Origin: Billgrantia antri
GTDB lineage: Bacteria; Pseudomonadota; Gammaproteobacteria; Pseudomonadales; Halomonadaceae
Direction: 5' to 3'
DNA: 64,000 bases
NCBI RefSeq assembly: GCF_019430905.1
Contig: NZ_JAHYCA010000009.1
Span: 1-64,000 of the forward strand
Part shown: in pieces, positions 48,110 to 57,029 of the stretch
How the letters are laid out: each line of letters starts with the position of its first letter
How positions within the stretch are numbered: the stretch's first letter is position 1
Position numbers and translations under genes: made by a program
Notes under the pieces: generated by a model
Told to the model about the DNA's origin: nothing
Seen by the model: the letters and a program-made list of their open reading frames with translations, nothing else
Database searches by the model: none

Positions 48110-49003
48110 CTATTGTCCCCACACATTGCCGTGCCGCCATCCAAATTCCGAGAAAGGAAAGGCGGCAGCCAGCTGTAGTGGATCGCCCTGGTACTGGGCG
48201 ACACCGGATCGCTCAGGCAGACTCACAATACAGGCATCGGCCGCAGCCCGATCCGCCACGGGCATGACGCTTTTGTTCGGTACGTCCGTGGTGCTGTAAT
48301 AGTCGTGGAACTTGAATTGACCGCCAGTGATGCCGTCGGAGAAGCGCACCCAAAGGTTCGGGATTCGGTAGCAATCAGAAAGGATGAGCCCGTGCAGCGA
48401 CGACGAGATGATCGAATCGCATTGATTGAGTTCGTCGATGAACGGCTCGGGCTGCTGCCTCACGTCGATCAGCTTGATGCCGGGTAGTTTGGCCATATAG
48501 CGGACGACCGGGTTGTCCTGGTCGACGTAATGGGGTACCAACCCGATTCGGAACTTTCGACCACTGCGAGAAGGCTGGTAGAGCAGGGGCACGATGAGCG
48601 CGGGGTCTCCGAGTACCGATGCGGATACGTCCGCCCCTCTCTCGGCCAGCAGCTCCTGGGTAAGCCGGCCTCTCAGTGCCACGAATCTGGCTTGCTCCAG
48701 GGCGTCGCGCCTCGGCAGCCACGCCGGATCGATGAGCCCGCTGCCCCACACCAGGCTGCGACTTCTCGCCTGGTGGATGATGCTTCCGACACCCAGCAGA
48801 TGAACGACCGAGTTCGAGTGGACTCGGTAAGCTTCCTTCCCGGTGAGCCGGCGAACCAGAAAGGGGGTGATCGCATCCCCGACATTGAGCAACTTGTCGA
48901 AATACACGACCGGGATCTTTCCCTTGGCGACGGTCAGCAAGAGCGCAAGCTCGACAAAGCGCCGAGATACCCTACGTGCGCGCCTGGGAGTCCATTTTTT
49001 CAT
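48110..49003 (-). CDS. Polysaccharide pyruvyl transferase family protein
   Basis: 297 residues from the ATG at 49001-49003. Motifs of the CsaB/WcaK pyruvyl transferase superfamily: DKLLNVGDAITPFLVRRLTG, HLLGVGSIIHQARSRSLVWG, the ALRGRLTQELL segment, and SIISSSLHGLILSDCYRIP in the second half. Members attach pyruvate ketals to exopolysaccharide or cell-wall sugars. No other polysaccharide gene adjoins it. Codon use differs from neighbours: AGG, AGA and TTG appear and I count roughly 70 percent GC3 over the first 80 codons, suggesting horizontal transfer. Confidence 0.82.
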   Translation of the reverse strand: MKKWTPRRARRVSRRFVELALLLTVAKGKIPVVYFDKLLNVGDAITPFLVRRLTGKEAYRVHSNSVVHLLGVGSIIHQARSRSLVWGSGLIDPAWLPRRDALEQARFVALRGRLTQELLAERGADVSASVLGDPALIVPLLYQPSRSGRKFRIGLVPHYVDQDNPVVRYMAKLPGIKLIDVRQQPEPFIDELNQCDSIISSSLHGLILSDCYRIPNLWVRFSDGITGGQFKFHDYYSTTDVPNKSVMPVADRAAADACIVSLPERSGVAQYQGDPLQLAAAFPFSEFGWRHGNVWGQ

Positions 49004-49185
49004 CCTGTATCGGTTCTCTGCGCAAGACTGACCACGGATGCCCGACGGCCGAACCGCCAGGCACCTTGATGGCAACTTTGGTGTACGAAGAGCGAGCGCA
49101 TCCTACGCTCATTAACCATAGCTCACCCGGCAATGCTTGACTGGAATTTTAATGATGGAGCAGTCGTGGCACCGCGGAGCCAGCG

Positions 49186-50226
49186 TCACGAATCGAGCAG
49201 CCTCCACGACAGCGTCTCTCCTGCCTTCAGCGGCACGATGCGTTGGCCGTCGGCATAGGGCAGCGATGCCGGCAGCGTCCACTCCTCACGTACCAGGGTA
49301 ATGGCGTCTGTGTTGCGTGGCAGGCCGTAGAAGTCCGGCCCGAAGTGGCTGGCGAACCCCTCGAGGCGATCCAGCGCCCCGGCTTGCTCAAACGCCATGG
49401 CATAGAGCTCGATCGCCGCTGGGGCGGTATAGGCCCCGGCGCATCCGCAGGCCGACTCCTTGTCACCCTGGGCATGTGGGGCGCTGTCGGTACCAAGGAA
49501 GAACTTGCCGCTGCCCGAGGTGGCGGCCGCCAGCAGCGCCTCACGATGCCTTTCTCGCTTGAGGATCGGCAAGCAGTAGTAGTGCGGGCGGATGCCGCCG
49601 ACCAGCATGTGGTTGCGGTTGAACAGCAGGTGGTGGGCGGTGATCGTTGCCGCCACGTTGGCGGGTGCCCGGGCGACGAACTCAGCTGCATCGGCGGTCG
49701 TGATGTGCTCGAACACGACCTTGAGGGACGGGTGACGCTCGAGCAGCGGCTTCATCACGCGCTCGATGAAGACGGCTTCGCGATCGAAGATGTCGATCTC
49801 AGCATCAGTGACCTCGCCGTGGACCAGCAGCGGCAATCCCAGTCGCGCCATCGCGGCGATCGCGTCATCGCAGCGGGCCAGGTCGGTGACGCCCGAATCG
49901 GAGTTGGTGGTCGCACCGGCCGGATAGAGCTTGACCGCGTGGACCCGGCCACTGGCGACGGCACGCTCGATTTCGTCGGCCGGCGTCTTGTCCGTCAGGT
50001 AGAGCGTCATCAAGGGCTCGAAGGCCGAGCCTTCGGGGCGCGCCGCCAGGATCCGTTCACGGTAGCGCATCGCCTGCTCGGTGGTGGTAACCGGAGGCTT
50101 GAGGTTGGGCATGATGATCGCCCGCCCCATCTGCCTGGCAGTGGCGGGCACCACGGTCTCGAGCGCTTCTCCGTCACGCAGATGAAGATGCCAATCGTCG
50201 GGGCGAGTCAGGGTGATAGCGGTCAC
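49186..50226 (-). CDS. pyrC: Dihydroorotase (class II)
   Basis: 346 residues, GTG start (ACAGGAT upstream). Metal ligands in DDWHLHLRDG (His13, His15), the carbamylated Lys in HAVKLYPAGATTNS, LVHGEVTD, FEHITTADA and LGTDSAPHAQGDKE. It cyclises carbamoyl-aspartate to dihydroorotate in pyrimidine synthesis. The homodimeric 340-residue type of gammaproteobacteria. The 182-base gap to the pyruvyl transferase gene holds no other gene. Confidence 0.96.
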   Translation of the reverse strand: MTAITLTRPDDWHLHLRDGEALETVVPATARQMGRAIIMPNLKPPVTTTEQAMRYRERILAARPEGSAFEPLMTLYLTDKTPADEIERAVASGRVHAVKLYPAGATTNSDSGVTDLARCDDAIAAMARLGLPLLVHGEVTDAEIDIFDREAVFIERVMKPLLERHPSLKVVFEHITTADAAEFVARAPANVAATITAHHLLFNRNHMLVGGIRPHYYCLPILKRERHREALLAAATSGSGKFFLGTDSAPHAQGDKESACGCAGAYTAPAAIELYAMAFEQAGALDRLEGFASHFGPDFYGLPRNTDAITLVREEWTLPASLPYADGQRIVPLKAGETLSWRLLDS

Positions 50227-50369
50227 GGCATATCCTGTCGGTCAGCATGAATGTCGAGTCCCGATTATACCGATGAGAGTCGGACCAGCGTCGAGAAAGT
50301 TACCTCGACGGCAGCAACAGTCGCCGATTTGCCGTATCATCGACGCCGATTTTGCCGTGAGAGATACCA

Positions 50370-50801
50370 ATGCCTCGGGTTCGCCACTACGCCGATATCG
50401 TCGCCATCCTGGCCGGATTGATGTGGATCGTCTTTTTCTGGTCGATCAGCATCTCGGCCAGGATGGATAGCGTAGAACCCACCCTGGCCGCCATGCTTGC
50501 CCTCGGCGCCATGATCCTGGTCAGCTTCATGCATCGCCCCTTTCGCATCCATCTGAGCCGCTACCACGTTCGCAAACGGCGCACCGAGATGTGGATGCAC
50601 ATCCTTGCCCTGCCCATGGCACTAGCACTGCTGTTCGGCGTACTCATCGAGACCCTGCTCGCCCCCATGAGCGGACAGCAGAAAATGCTGCTGTTCAACG
50701 TGCTCGCCAGCGCCGGCTGGGTGGTCTACGTGATGACCCTTGTGATCAAGTTCGTCCATCATCAGTGGCGCCGTCGGCGCCGACGCCGGCTCAGCAAGTG
50801 A
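50370..50801 (+). CDS. Small uncharacterised membrane protein
   Basis: 143 residues with four predicted membrane helices: IVAILAGLMWIVFFWSISI, PTLAAMLALGAMILVSFM, MWMHILALPMALALLFGVLI and MLLFNVLASAGWVVYVMTLV, and an Arg-rich cytoplasmic tail (RRRRRRRL). The family is not recognised. Between pyrC (divergent) and an FAD oxidoreductase (convergent). Confidence 0.7.
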   Translation: MPRVRHYADIVAILAGLMWIVFFWSISISARMDSVEPTLAAMLALGAMILVSFMHRPFRIHLSRYHVRKRRTEMWMHILALPMALALLFGVLIETLLAPMSGQQKMLLFNVLASAGWVVYVMTLVIKFVHHQWRRRRRRRLSK

Positions 50802-50819
50802 CGCCAGCCGACGCTGAAG

Positions 50820-52067
50820 CTATCGGAAGCGATCCGCGCGAAACGGCGACATGTCCACGGACGCTGGCTCTCCATCCATCATTTCCCCTATCAGTCGTCC
50901 CGTCACCGGCCCCAAGGTGAAGCCTTGATGACCGTGGCCGAACGCTAGCCACAGCCCCTTGTGCCGTGGTGCAGGCCCGATCACCGGCTTCATGTCGGCG
51001 AGACAGGGACGAGCCCCTTTCCAAGGCTCCGCCTCCAGACGCTCACCGAGCGCCGGGTAGAGTTCTCGCGCCCGGCCCTCGGCGGCATCCAGTTGACCAC
51101 CGGAGGGGGGCGCATCGAGCCGAGCCAGCTCGGCCCCGGTCGTCAAGCGAATGCCGGCACGCATCGGCGCCAGGATGTAACCGATATCGGCATCGGCGAT
51201 CCAGTGCCGCAGGCGCTGTCCCTGCGGCACTCCATAGTGCATGTGGTAGCCGCGCTTGACGAAGGTCGGCAGCCGGTAACCCAGTGCCCTGAGCCACTCC
51301 CCGGCCCAGGGCCCCAGCGCCACGACGACGTCATCAGCGTAGTGGTTGCCGTCATCCGTCTCGACACGCCAGCCTTGACCGTCCTGGCTCACTCGCCGGA
51401 GGGTCGCCTGCAGGAACTCGCCTCCCTGCTGCTGAAAGTTCGCGGCGTAGGCCGCTACCAGAGCACCGGGATCGGCCACACTCCATGAGTTGGTCCAGTG
51501 AATCGCCCCGGCCAGGCCCGTGCCCAACTGGGGCTCACTGCGAGCCAGGCTCCTGTCATCGAGAACGGCGTGAGTCACACCGAAACGGGAGGCGGCATCT
51601 TCCGCCTCGAACCGGCGGCGCTCGAGCTCGGCCTGACTGCGATGCACCTCCAGCCACCCCTCCTTGCCGATCAGGTCAGCCGCACCGGCCGCCTCGATCA
51701 TGGGTGCGTGCTCCTCGGTGGCAAGCACGATCAGCGAAGCGTATTCGTCAGCGATGCGCTCATAATGGCGTGGCGAAGAGTACCGCCAGTAGTCGAACAA
51801 CGGGCCAGCATAGGTCAACATGCCGCTCGCGCGATAACGGATGTCCACCCGACGGTTGGGCAGTGTGCTCAGCAACTTGCCGAATTCACGTGGAAACGGA
51901 TACGGGCGCACTGCCTCGCGCTGGATCAGTCCGCCGTTGCCGTAGGAGGTCTCCCGCCCTGGCTGACGCCGGTCCACCAGCAGTACCGAACGGCCGCGAC
52001 GGGCCAGATGCCAGGCGATGGAAACACCGACCATGCCGGCACCCAGAACAACGGTTTGACGAGACAT
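50820..52067 (-). CDS. DadA-like FAD-dependent amino acid dehydrogenase
   Basis: 415 residues. The N-terminal FAD fold is VVLGAGMVGVSIAWHLARRG (5-24) with the RRQPGRETSYGNGG loop typical of D-amino acid dehydrogenase small subunits. The C-terminal GHGHQGFTLGPVTGRLIGEMM is the family FAD pyrophosphate segment. It would oxidise a D-amino acid or similar amine to the oxo-acid, passing electrons to the respiratory chain. No alanine racemase is adjacent, so substrate is open; glycine/sarcosine-type oxidases are related alternatives. Confidence 0.87.
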   Translation of the reverse strand: MSRQTVVLGAGMVGVSIAWHLARRGRSVLLVDRRQPGRETSYGNGGLIQREAVRPYPFPREFGKLLSTLPNRRVDIRYRASGMLTYAGPLFDYWRYSSPRHYERIADEYASLIVLATEEHAPMIEAAGAADLIGKEGWLEVHRSQAELERRRFEAEDAASRFGVTHAVLDDRSLARSEPQLGTGLAGAIHWTNSWSVADPGALVAAYAANFQQQGGEFLQATLRRVSQDGQGWRVETDDGNHYADDVVVALGPWAGEWLRALGYRLPTFVKRGYHMHYGVPQGQRLRHWIADADIGYILAPMRAGIRLTTGAELARLDAPPSGGQLDAAEGRARELYPALGERLEAEPWKGARPCLADMKPVIGPAPRHKGLWLAFGHGHQGFTLGPVTGRLIGEMMDGEPASVDMSPFRADRFR

Positions 52068-52186
52068 GCCCCCCCTCCAATTGGCCAGACGCTCCCGGAC
52101 GCGTGCCGGAACGAGCGCCTAGTCTAGCAGTGTGGCCAGGCCGCAGCCGTCTTGTTCCCTCATTTGATGCCACGGATCAAGACGAC

Positions 52187-52645
52187 CTATTCGACACTGC
52201 CCTGGACTTGCAACTTGGCACGGATAAAGTCGGAGTGGCTGACGTGCAGCAGCTCGGCCAGACGCCGGATACGGTGCTCCTCCAGGTGATGAGACTCCCC
52301 GTCGGCATAGGCCAGCGACCACATCATGCGCACCAGCTCGCAGCGCTGCGCGTAGTCGTAATGCTGTTTGATGAGACTGACGAACTGGTAGTGATCGACT
52401 GAGGTCTCGATCTCCTCACGCGCCATGGCCATCAGCTCCTCGACTTCGCCATCGGCGAGGCCGAAATGCCGCTTGAGCATCTGACGCAGCGACGTGAGTT
52501 CCGCTTCGTCGGTGTGATAGTCGGCGCGCACCACCTCGCACAGCAGGGCGGCGGTGGCGCGCTCGAGTGTCGGGGCACTCCTTCCTCCCTCGGGTTCCGA
52601 GAGGGCCTGCTGGAAGAAGCGCTGAATGGTTGCAAGCATGTTCAT
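52187..52645 (-). CDS. TerB-like tellurite resistance domain protein
   Basis: 152 residues. A single TerB/DjlA-N-like all-helical domain: TAALLCEVVRADYHTDEAELTSLRQML and LVRMMWSLAYADGESHHLEEHRIRRLAELLHVS, where the repeated acidic AD...DE/E pattern suggests a metal site. Cytoplasmic. No other ter genes present, so a tellurite role is not implied. ATG at 52645 or 52639, both behind AAGGG. Confidence 0.8.
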   Translation of the reverse strand: MNMLATIQRFFQQALSEPEGGRSAPTLERATAALLCEVVRADYHTDEAELTSLRQMLKRHFGLADGEVEELMAMAREEIETSVDHYQFVSLIKQHYDYAQRCELVRMMWSLAYADGESHHLEEHRIRRLAELLHVSHSDFIRAKLQVQGSVE

Positions 52646-52732
52646 CCCTTGGCCGTTTTACGCATCTGACCCGCCCGGACCGCAGGCGTTCCATGGCGAC
52701 ATGGCACCGCAGACAAGGCGTGCCGCGGCGCA

Positions 52733-53413
52733 TCAGGCTTCTCCGATCCCCTTCACCACATAGTGCTGCGCCACGCCGATATGGTAATCGATCGCCTCGC
52801 GACAGCGCTCGGCGTCGCCGCTGGCCAGCGCATCGAGCAGCAGCCAGTGGCTGGTCGCGATGCTGTCGGGATCGGCATGGGTCTTGCCGATCAACGCGAT
52901 GCAAAGACGCAGCTCATGAGTAATGTCGTCGAATGCCTTGAGCAGGCGTCGATTGCCGGTAAAAGCGATCAGCATGCGATGGAAGACGAGATCTTCCTCA
53001 ATCTTGCGGCTCTCGCTGTCCTGCAATGCCACCTCGCACATGAGGTCGACCTGACGGCGCAGGGCCTGCGCCTTGTCAGTGTCATAGGTCTCGACCAGCC
53101 GAGCCAAGGCATGGCGCTCGAGGCACAGGCGCAGGTCGAATACATCATTGAGTTCGCTGGCGTCCAGCGCGCGTACGAAGAAGCCACGGCGGGGTTGCGA
53201 CACCAGCAGTCCTCTGCTTTCGAGAAGCCGGGCCGCCTCGCGCACCGGCGCACGGCTGACGCCCAGATCCCGGGCCAGTTGCACTTCCGAAAGCCGCTCA
53301 CCGGGCGCGAATTGCTGACTGATGATGGCCTGGGTGAGGAAATCGGCGACCTGCTCCACCAGATTGCGCTGCTGGATGACCATACCGCTACCGAACGCTT
53401 TCGAGGCTGTCAT
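52733..53413 (-). CDS. GntR/FCD-family transcriptional regulator
   Basis: 226 residues (an internal ATG at 53383 would give 216). Winged helix at about 20-85 (VADFLTQAIISQQFAPGERL, LARDLGVSRAPVREAARLLESRGLL) and a C-terminal FCD domain (FDLRLCLERHALARLV, FHRMLIAFTGN, HYHIGVAQHYV) with the Asp/His pattern for a metal-bound carboxylate ligand. Divergent from the peptide-type ABC operon, with two TGTCGAC dyads between them; a substrate-responsive repressor of that operon is the straightforward reading. Confidence 0.92.
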   Translation of the reverse strand: MTASKAFGSGMVIQQRNLVEQVADFLTQAIISQQFAPGERLSEVQLARDLGVSRAPVREAARLLESRGLLVSQPRRGFFVRALDASELNDVFDLRLCLERHALARLVETYDTDKAQALRRQVDLMCEVALQDSESRKIEEDLVFHRMLIAFTGNRRLLKAFDDITHELRLCIALIGKTHADPDSIATSHWLLLDALASGDAERCREAIDYHIGVAQHYVVKGIGEA

Positions 53414-53457
53414 TCATCGGGCTCTTGCGGGTTGACTTCGTTAGAGTATGACGCAAC

Positions 53458-53497
53458 GGTCGATTATGTCGACCGTCGATTGGCGACTGTCGACAGT
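53458..53497. promoter_or_regulatory. Tandem operator for the divergent GntR regulator
   Basis: Two dyads: GGTCGA-TTATG-TCGACC (53458-53474) and ACTGTCGACAGT (53486-53497, perfect 12-base palindrome). Both contain TGTCGAC, at 53467-53473 and 53488-53494, exactly 21 bases apart (two helical turns). The 174-base gap has no ORF. Binding by the GntR protein is inferred. Confidence 0.55.
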
Positions 53498-53587
53498 TTG
53501 GAATCGCACTGCTATGGTCAAAGAGCTGATAGACGGCACCTATCCATCCAAGAACAAGTCGCCGAGACAACAAGAAGGAACCCGACA

Positions 53588-55144
53588 ATGAGCAAGACGC
53601 CCTTTACCTTGGCCGTCGCGACTCTGGCCTTCACCTCCGCTATCGCTACCGCCGACGAGCCCAAGCGCGGCGGCGTCATCGACACCATCATCCAACCCGA
53701 GCCGCCCGGCCTGGTTCTGGGCATGGTGCAGAACGACCCCACCCGCAAGGTGGCCGGTAGCATCTACGAGGGCTTGCTGCGCTACTCTACCGACCTGGAG
53801 CCGATCCCCCAGCTGGCCGAGTCTTGGGAGGTCAGCGAGGATGGCTTGACGTATACCTTCCATCTTCGTGAGAACGTCAAGTGGCATGATGGCGAACCCT
53901 TCACAGCGGAAGACGTGGTTTTTTCGGCCGATGTCTTTCATCGTGAACTCAACCCCAGTGCCCGCGCCGTGCTGCAGCACGTCGAGAGCATCGAGGCCAC
54001 CGACGACCACACCGTGGTCTTCACCCTGGCCGAGCCGTTCGGACCTTTCCTGATCTCGTTCGAGGCCGGCACCTTCACCATGGTGCCGAAGCACATCTAC
54101 GAAGGCACCGACTTCCGCGACAACGAAGCCAATAACCACCCCATCGGGACCGGCCCGTTCGAGTTCGACAGCTGGGACCGTGGCACCGTGATCAAGCTGG
54201 TACGCAATGACGACTATTACGAGGAAGGCCTGCCCTACCTCGACGGCGTCAACTGGCACATCATCCCCGACGGGGCCTCCCGTGCGGTGGCCTTCGAGAA
54301 CGGCACCGTCGACGTCCTGCCCAATGGCACGGTAGAGAACTTCGACATTCCGCGCCTCTCAGCGATGGAGAATGCCTGCATCACCGACGAGGGCAACGAG
54401 TACTTCAGCCCCTTCGCCATGCTGTGGATGAACAACCGCGAAGGCCCAACCGCCGATAAGCGCTTCCGTCAGGCGGTCATGTACGCCATGAACCGCGAGT
54501 TCGCTCGCGATGTGCTGTGGAACGGCATGGGCAAGGTCCCGCTTTCCGCATTCGGCTCCAACGCCAAGTTCCAGCACGAAGGGCTGGAACCCTACGACTA
54601 CGACCCCGATCGCGCCCGCGAGCTGCTCGATGAAATGGGCTACGACGGCGAGGAAGTACGCCTATTGCCACTGCCCTACGGCGAGACCTGGACGCGCTGG
54701 GCCGAGGCCGTGCAGCAGAACCTGCGCGAAGTGGGCGTGAACGTCACCACGGTGGCGACCGACGTGGGCGGCTGGAACCAGCGCCTGGGCGATTGGGATT
54801 ATGACCTGGCCTTCACCTATCTCTACCAGTACGGCGATCCGGCGCTGGGCATCACCCGCTCCTATCGCTCGGACAATATCGAGAAGGGCTCACCGTGGAA
54901 CAACGTCGAGGGCTATGAGAACGAGCGCATCGACGAACTTTTCGACCAGGCGGCCACTGCCTACCCGGAATCCGCCCGCGAAGAGTACTACCACGAAGCC
55001 CAGGAGATCCTTCACGAGGACGTTCCCGTTGGCTGGCTGCTGGAACTCGGCTTCCCGACCATCTATCGCTGCGACGTGAAGAACCTGGTCACCTCCGGCG
55101 TCGGAATCAACGATGCCTTCCGGGACGCCTGGCTCGATCGCTGA
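53588..55144 (+). CDS. ABC transporter solute-binding protein, family 5
   Basis: 518 residues from the ATG at 53588 (AAGGAA upstream), with a signal peptide cleaved near ATA-DE. Family 5 (peptide/nickel/opine) marks: ASIYEGLLRY-type N-domain (here GSIYEGLLRYSTDLEPIPQL), WEVSEDGLTYTFHLRENVKW, NHPIGTGPFEF and KRFRQAVMYAMNRE. It has no lipobox, so it is a soluble periplasmic protein. The ligand could be a peptide, opine or sugar oligomer; adjoining dehydrogenase and aminotransferase suggest amino-acid-like material. First gene of the operon. Confidence 0.92.
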   Translation: MSKTPFTLAVATLAFTSAIATADEPKRGGVIDTIIQPEPPGLVLGMVQNDPTRKVAGSIYEGLLRYSTDLEPIPQLAESWEVSEDGLTYTFHLRENVKWHDGEPFTAEDVVFSADVFHRELNPSARAVLQHVESIEATDDHTVVFTLAEPFGPFLISFEAGTFTMVPKHIYEGTDFRDNEANNHPIGTGPFEFDSWDRGTVIKLVRNDDYYEEGLPYLDGVNWHIIPDGASRAVAFENGTVDVLPNGTVENFDIPRLSAMENACITDEGNEYFSPFAMLWMNNREGPTADKRFRQAVMYAMNREFARDVLWNGMGKVPLSAFGSNAKFQHEGLEPYDYDPDRARELLDEMGYDGEEVRLLPLPYGETWTRWAEAVQQNLREVGVNVTTVATDVGGWNQRLGDWDYDLAFTYLYQYGDPALGITRSYRSDNIEKGSPWNNVEGYENERIDELFDQAATAYPESAREEYYHEAQEILHEDVPVGWLLELGFPTIYRCDVKNLVTSGVGINDAFRDAWLDR

Positions 55145-55208
55145 TCTTCCTGCGTGACAGGGGCGGCCTCCTGGCCGCCCTTCCCTTTCGACCCCAGAGG
55201 CTTGCTGC

Positions 55209-56186
55209 ATGCTCTACGCCCGCTTGTTCGTGATGCGGCTGCTCAAGGCCGTCGTCGTCCTCTTCCTCATCGTCATCTTCAACTTCATCTTGATCCAGTT
55301 GGCGCCGGGGGATCCCGCCGCGATCATGGCCGGCGAAGCCGGCGCCACCGATGAAGAGTTCCTGCGCCAGTTGCGCGAGCGCTTCGGCCTCGACCAACCG
55401 ATGTACGTTCAACTGTGGCGCTACGTATCGGGCATCGCCACGCTCGACTTCGGCTGGTCCTACCGCCAGGGGATGCCGGTGCTCGACCTGATTCTGGAGC
55501 GGCTGCCCGCCACTCTGCTGTTGACCGGTACCGCCTTCGTGCTATCGCTGGCTTTGGGCATCGTACTTGGCTCCATGGCCGCAGCCCGGGTCAAGAAGCC
55601 CTCGGGATCGCTGATCATGGCCCTGGCGCTGATCTTCTACGCCACCCCGCTGTTCTGGGTTGCCCTTATGGCCGTGGTACTGTTCTCGGTCTTTCTCGGC
55701 TGGCTGCCGGCTTACGGCATGTACACGGTGGGCGCCGGCCACACCGGCTTTGCCCTGGCTCTCGATGTAGCCAAGCATCTCATCCTACCGGCCACCACGC
55801 TGGCGTTGTTCTTCATGGCCATCTACACCCGCATGACGCGCGCCTCGATGCTCGAAGCAAGCCAGCAGGACTACGTCAAGACGGCCCGTGCCAAGGGACT
55901 TGCTCCCCGGGTGATCCAGCGTCGTCACGTGCTCAGGAACGCCCTCTTGCCAATCATTACCCTGGCCGGCCTACAAGCAGGCCAGATGGTGGGCGGCGCC
56001 ATCCTCACCGAGACGGTGTTTGCCTGGCCCGGCATCGGCCGGCTGATGTTCGAGGCGCTGCAACAGCGCGACTACAACCTGCTGTTGGGAATCTTCTTCT
56101 TCTCCGCCGCCCTGGTGATCGTGTTCAACATCATCACCGATCTCGTCTATCGCCTGGCAGACCCTCGCATCAAGGAGGCGTCATGA
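55209..56186 (+). CDS. ABC transporter permease, DppB type
   Basis: 325 residues, six membrane helices. N-terminal VVVLFLIVIFNFILIQLAPGDPAAI with the PGDP motif of DppB/OppB, and the EAA loop DYVKTARAKGLAPRVIQRRHVLRNALLPIITL. GGAILTETVFAWPGIGRL is the conserved C-terminal part. It pairs with the DppC-like permease whose ATG overlaps its stop (ATGA). Confidence 0.92.
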   Translation: MLYARLFVMRLLKAVVVLFLIVIFNFILIQLAPGDPAAIMAGEAGATDEEFLRQLRERFGLDQPMYVQLWRYVSGIATLDFGWSYRQGMPVLDLILERLPATLLLTGTAFVLSLALGIVLGSMAAARVKKPSGSLIMALALIFYATPLFWVALMAVVLFSVFLGWLPAYGMYTVGAGHTGFALALDVAKHLILPATTLALFFMAIYTRMTRASMLEASQQDYVKTARAKGLAPRVIQRRHVLRNALLPIITLAGLQAGQMVGGAILTETVFAWPGIGRLMFEALQQRDYNLLLGIFFFSAALVIVFNIITDLVYRLADPRIKEAS

Positions 56187-57019
56187 GCTTCTTCGCCCGT
56201 TTTGCCCAGAACCGCGGCGCCCTGGTCGGCCTCGTCATTCTGCTCGCCATCGTGCTGATGGCGATTCTCGCGCCGCTGCTCTATCCCGAGTCGCCCTGGC
56301 GCATGGTACAGCGTCCCTTCCTCGCACCACTGGAGGCCGAGGGCTTCTGGCTGGGTACCGACACCATGGGACGCGACGTCGCCGCCGGGTTGATGCACGG
56401 CGCCTGGGTCTCGCTGCTGATCGGCCTGATCTCGACCTCGGTAGCCCTGCTGATCGGCGTGCCGCTGGGCGCCGTCGCCGGCTACTACGGCGGGCTGATC
56501 GACGACGCCCTGATGCGCTTCACCGAGTTCTTCCAGACCATCCCCAACTTCGCCCTGGCCATCGTGTTGGTGGCGATCATGCAACCGAGCGTGGCGTCCA
56601 TCGTGCTGGCCATCGCCATCGTCAGTTGGCCGCCGGTCGCGCGCCTGGTGCGCGCCGAATTCATGTCGCTGCGCCATCGCGAGTACGTCGAGGCCGCACG
56701 CCTGGTCGGCCAGACCAACCGCACCATCATTCTCAAGCAGATCCTGCCCAATACGCTGTCGCCGATCATCGTGCTCGCCTCGCTGATGGTGGCCACGGCG
56801 ATCCTGCTGGAATCAGCACTCTCGTTTCTGGGTCTTGGCGATCCCAACGTGATGTCGTGGGGCTACATGATCGGCGCCGCCCGCACGGTGATCCGGCAGG
56901 CCTGGTGGCTGAGTTTCTTCCCGGGGGTGGCAATCCTGCTCACGGTATTGGCGCTCAACCTGGTCGGCGAGGGGCTCGACGACGCCCTGAATCCCAAGCT
57001 CGCCCGCGAACGCTCATAG
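56183..57019 (+). CDS. ABC transporter permease, DppC type
   Basis: 278 residues from the ATG at 56183 with AAGGAGG upstream. The N-terminal helix is followed by FWLGTDTMGRDVAAGLMHGAW, the DppC/OppC signature, and the EAA loop EYVEAARLVGQTNRTIILKQILPNTLSPIIVL. Six membrane helices. Coupled to the DppB-type gene by a four-base overlap and ten bases ahead of the ATPase. Confidence 0.92.
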   Translation: MSFFARFAQNRGALVGLVILLAIVLMAILAPLLYPESPWRMVQRPFLAPLEAEGFWLGTDTMGRDVAAGLMHGAWVSLLIGLISTSVALLIGVPLGAVAGYYGGLIDDALMRFTEFFQTIPNFALAIVLVAIMQPSVASIVLAIAIVSWPPVARLVRAEFMSLRHREYVEAARLVGQTNRTIILKQILPNTLSPIIVLASLMVATAILLESALSFLGLGDPNVMSWGYMIGAARTVIRQAWWLSFFPGVAILLTVLALNLVGEGLDDALNPKLARERS

Positions 57020-57029
57020 GAGAGGGACC

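Noticed and set aside
52763..53587. N-terminal extension of the ABC binding protein to a 793-residue product
   Set aside because: The extension is antisense to the GntR gene; the true product starts at 53588 with a ribosome site and a signal peptide.
55415..56182. N-terminal extension of the DppC-type permease to 534 residues
   Set aside because: The extension is an out-of-frame reading of the DppB-type gene; the ATG at 56183 has AAGGAGG and the usual permease N-terminus.
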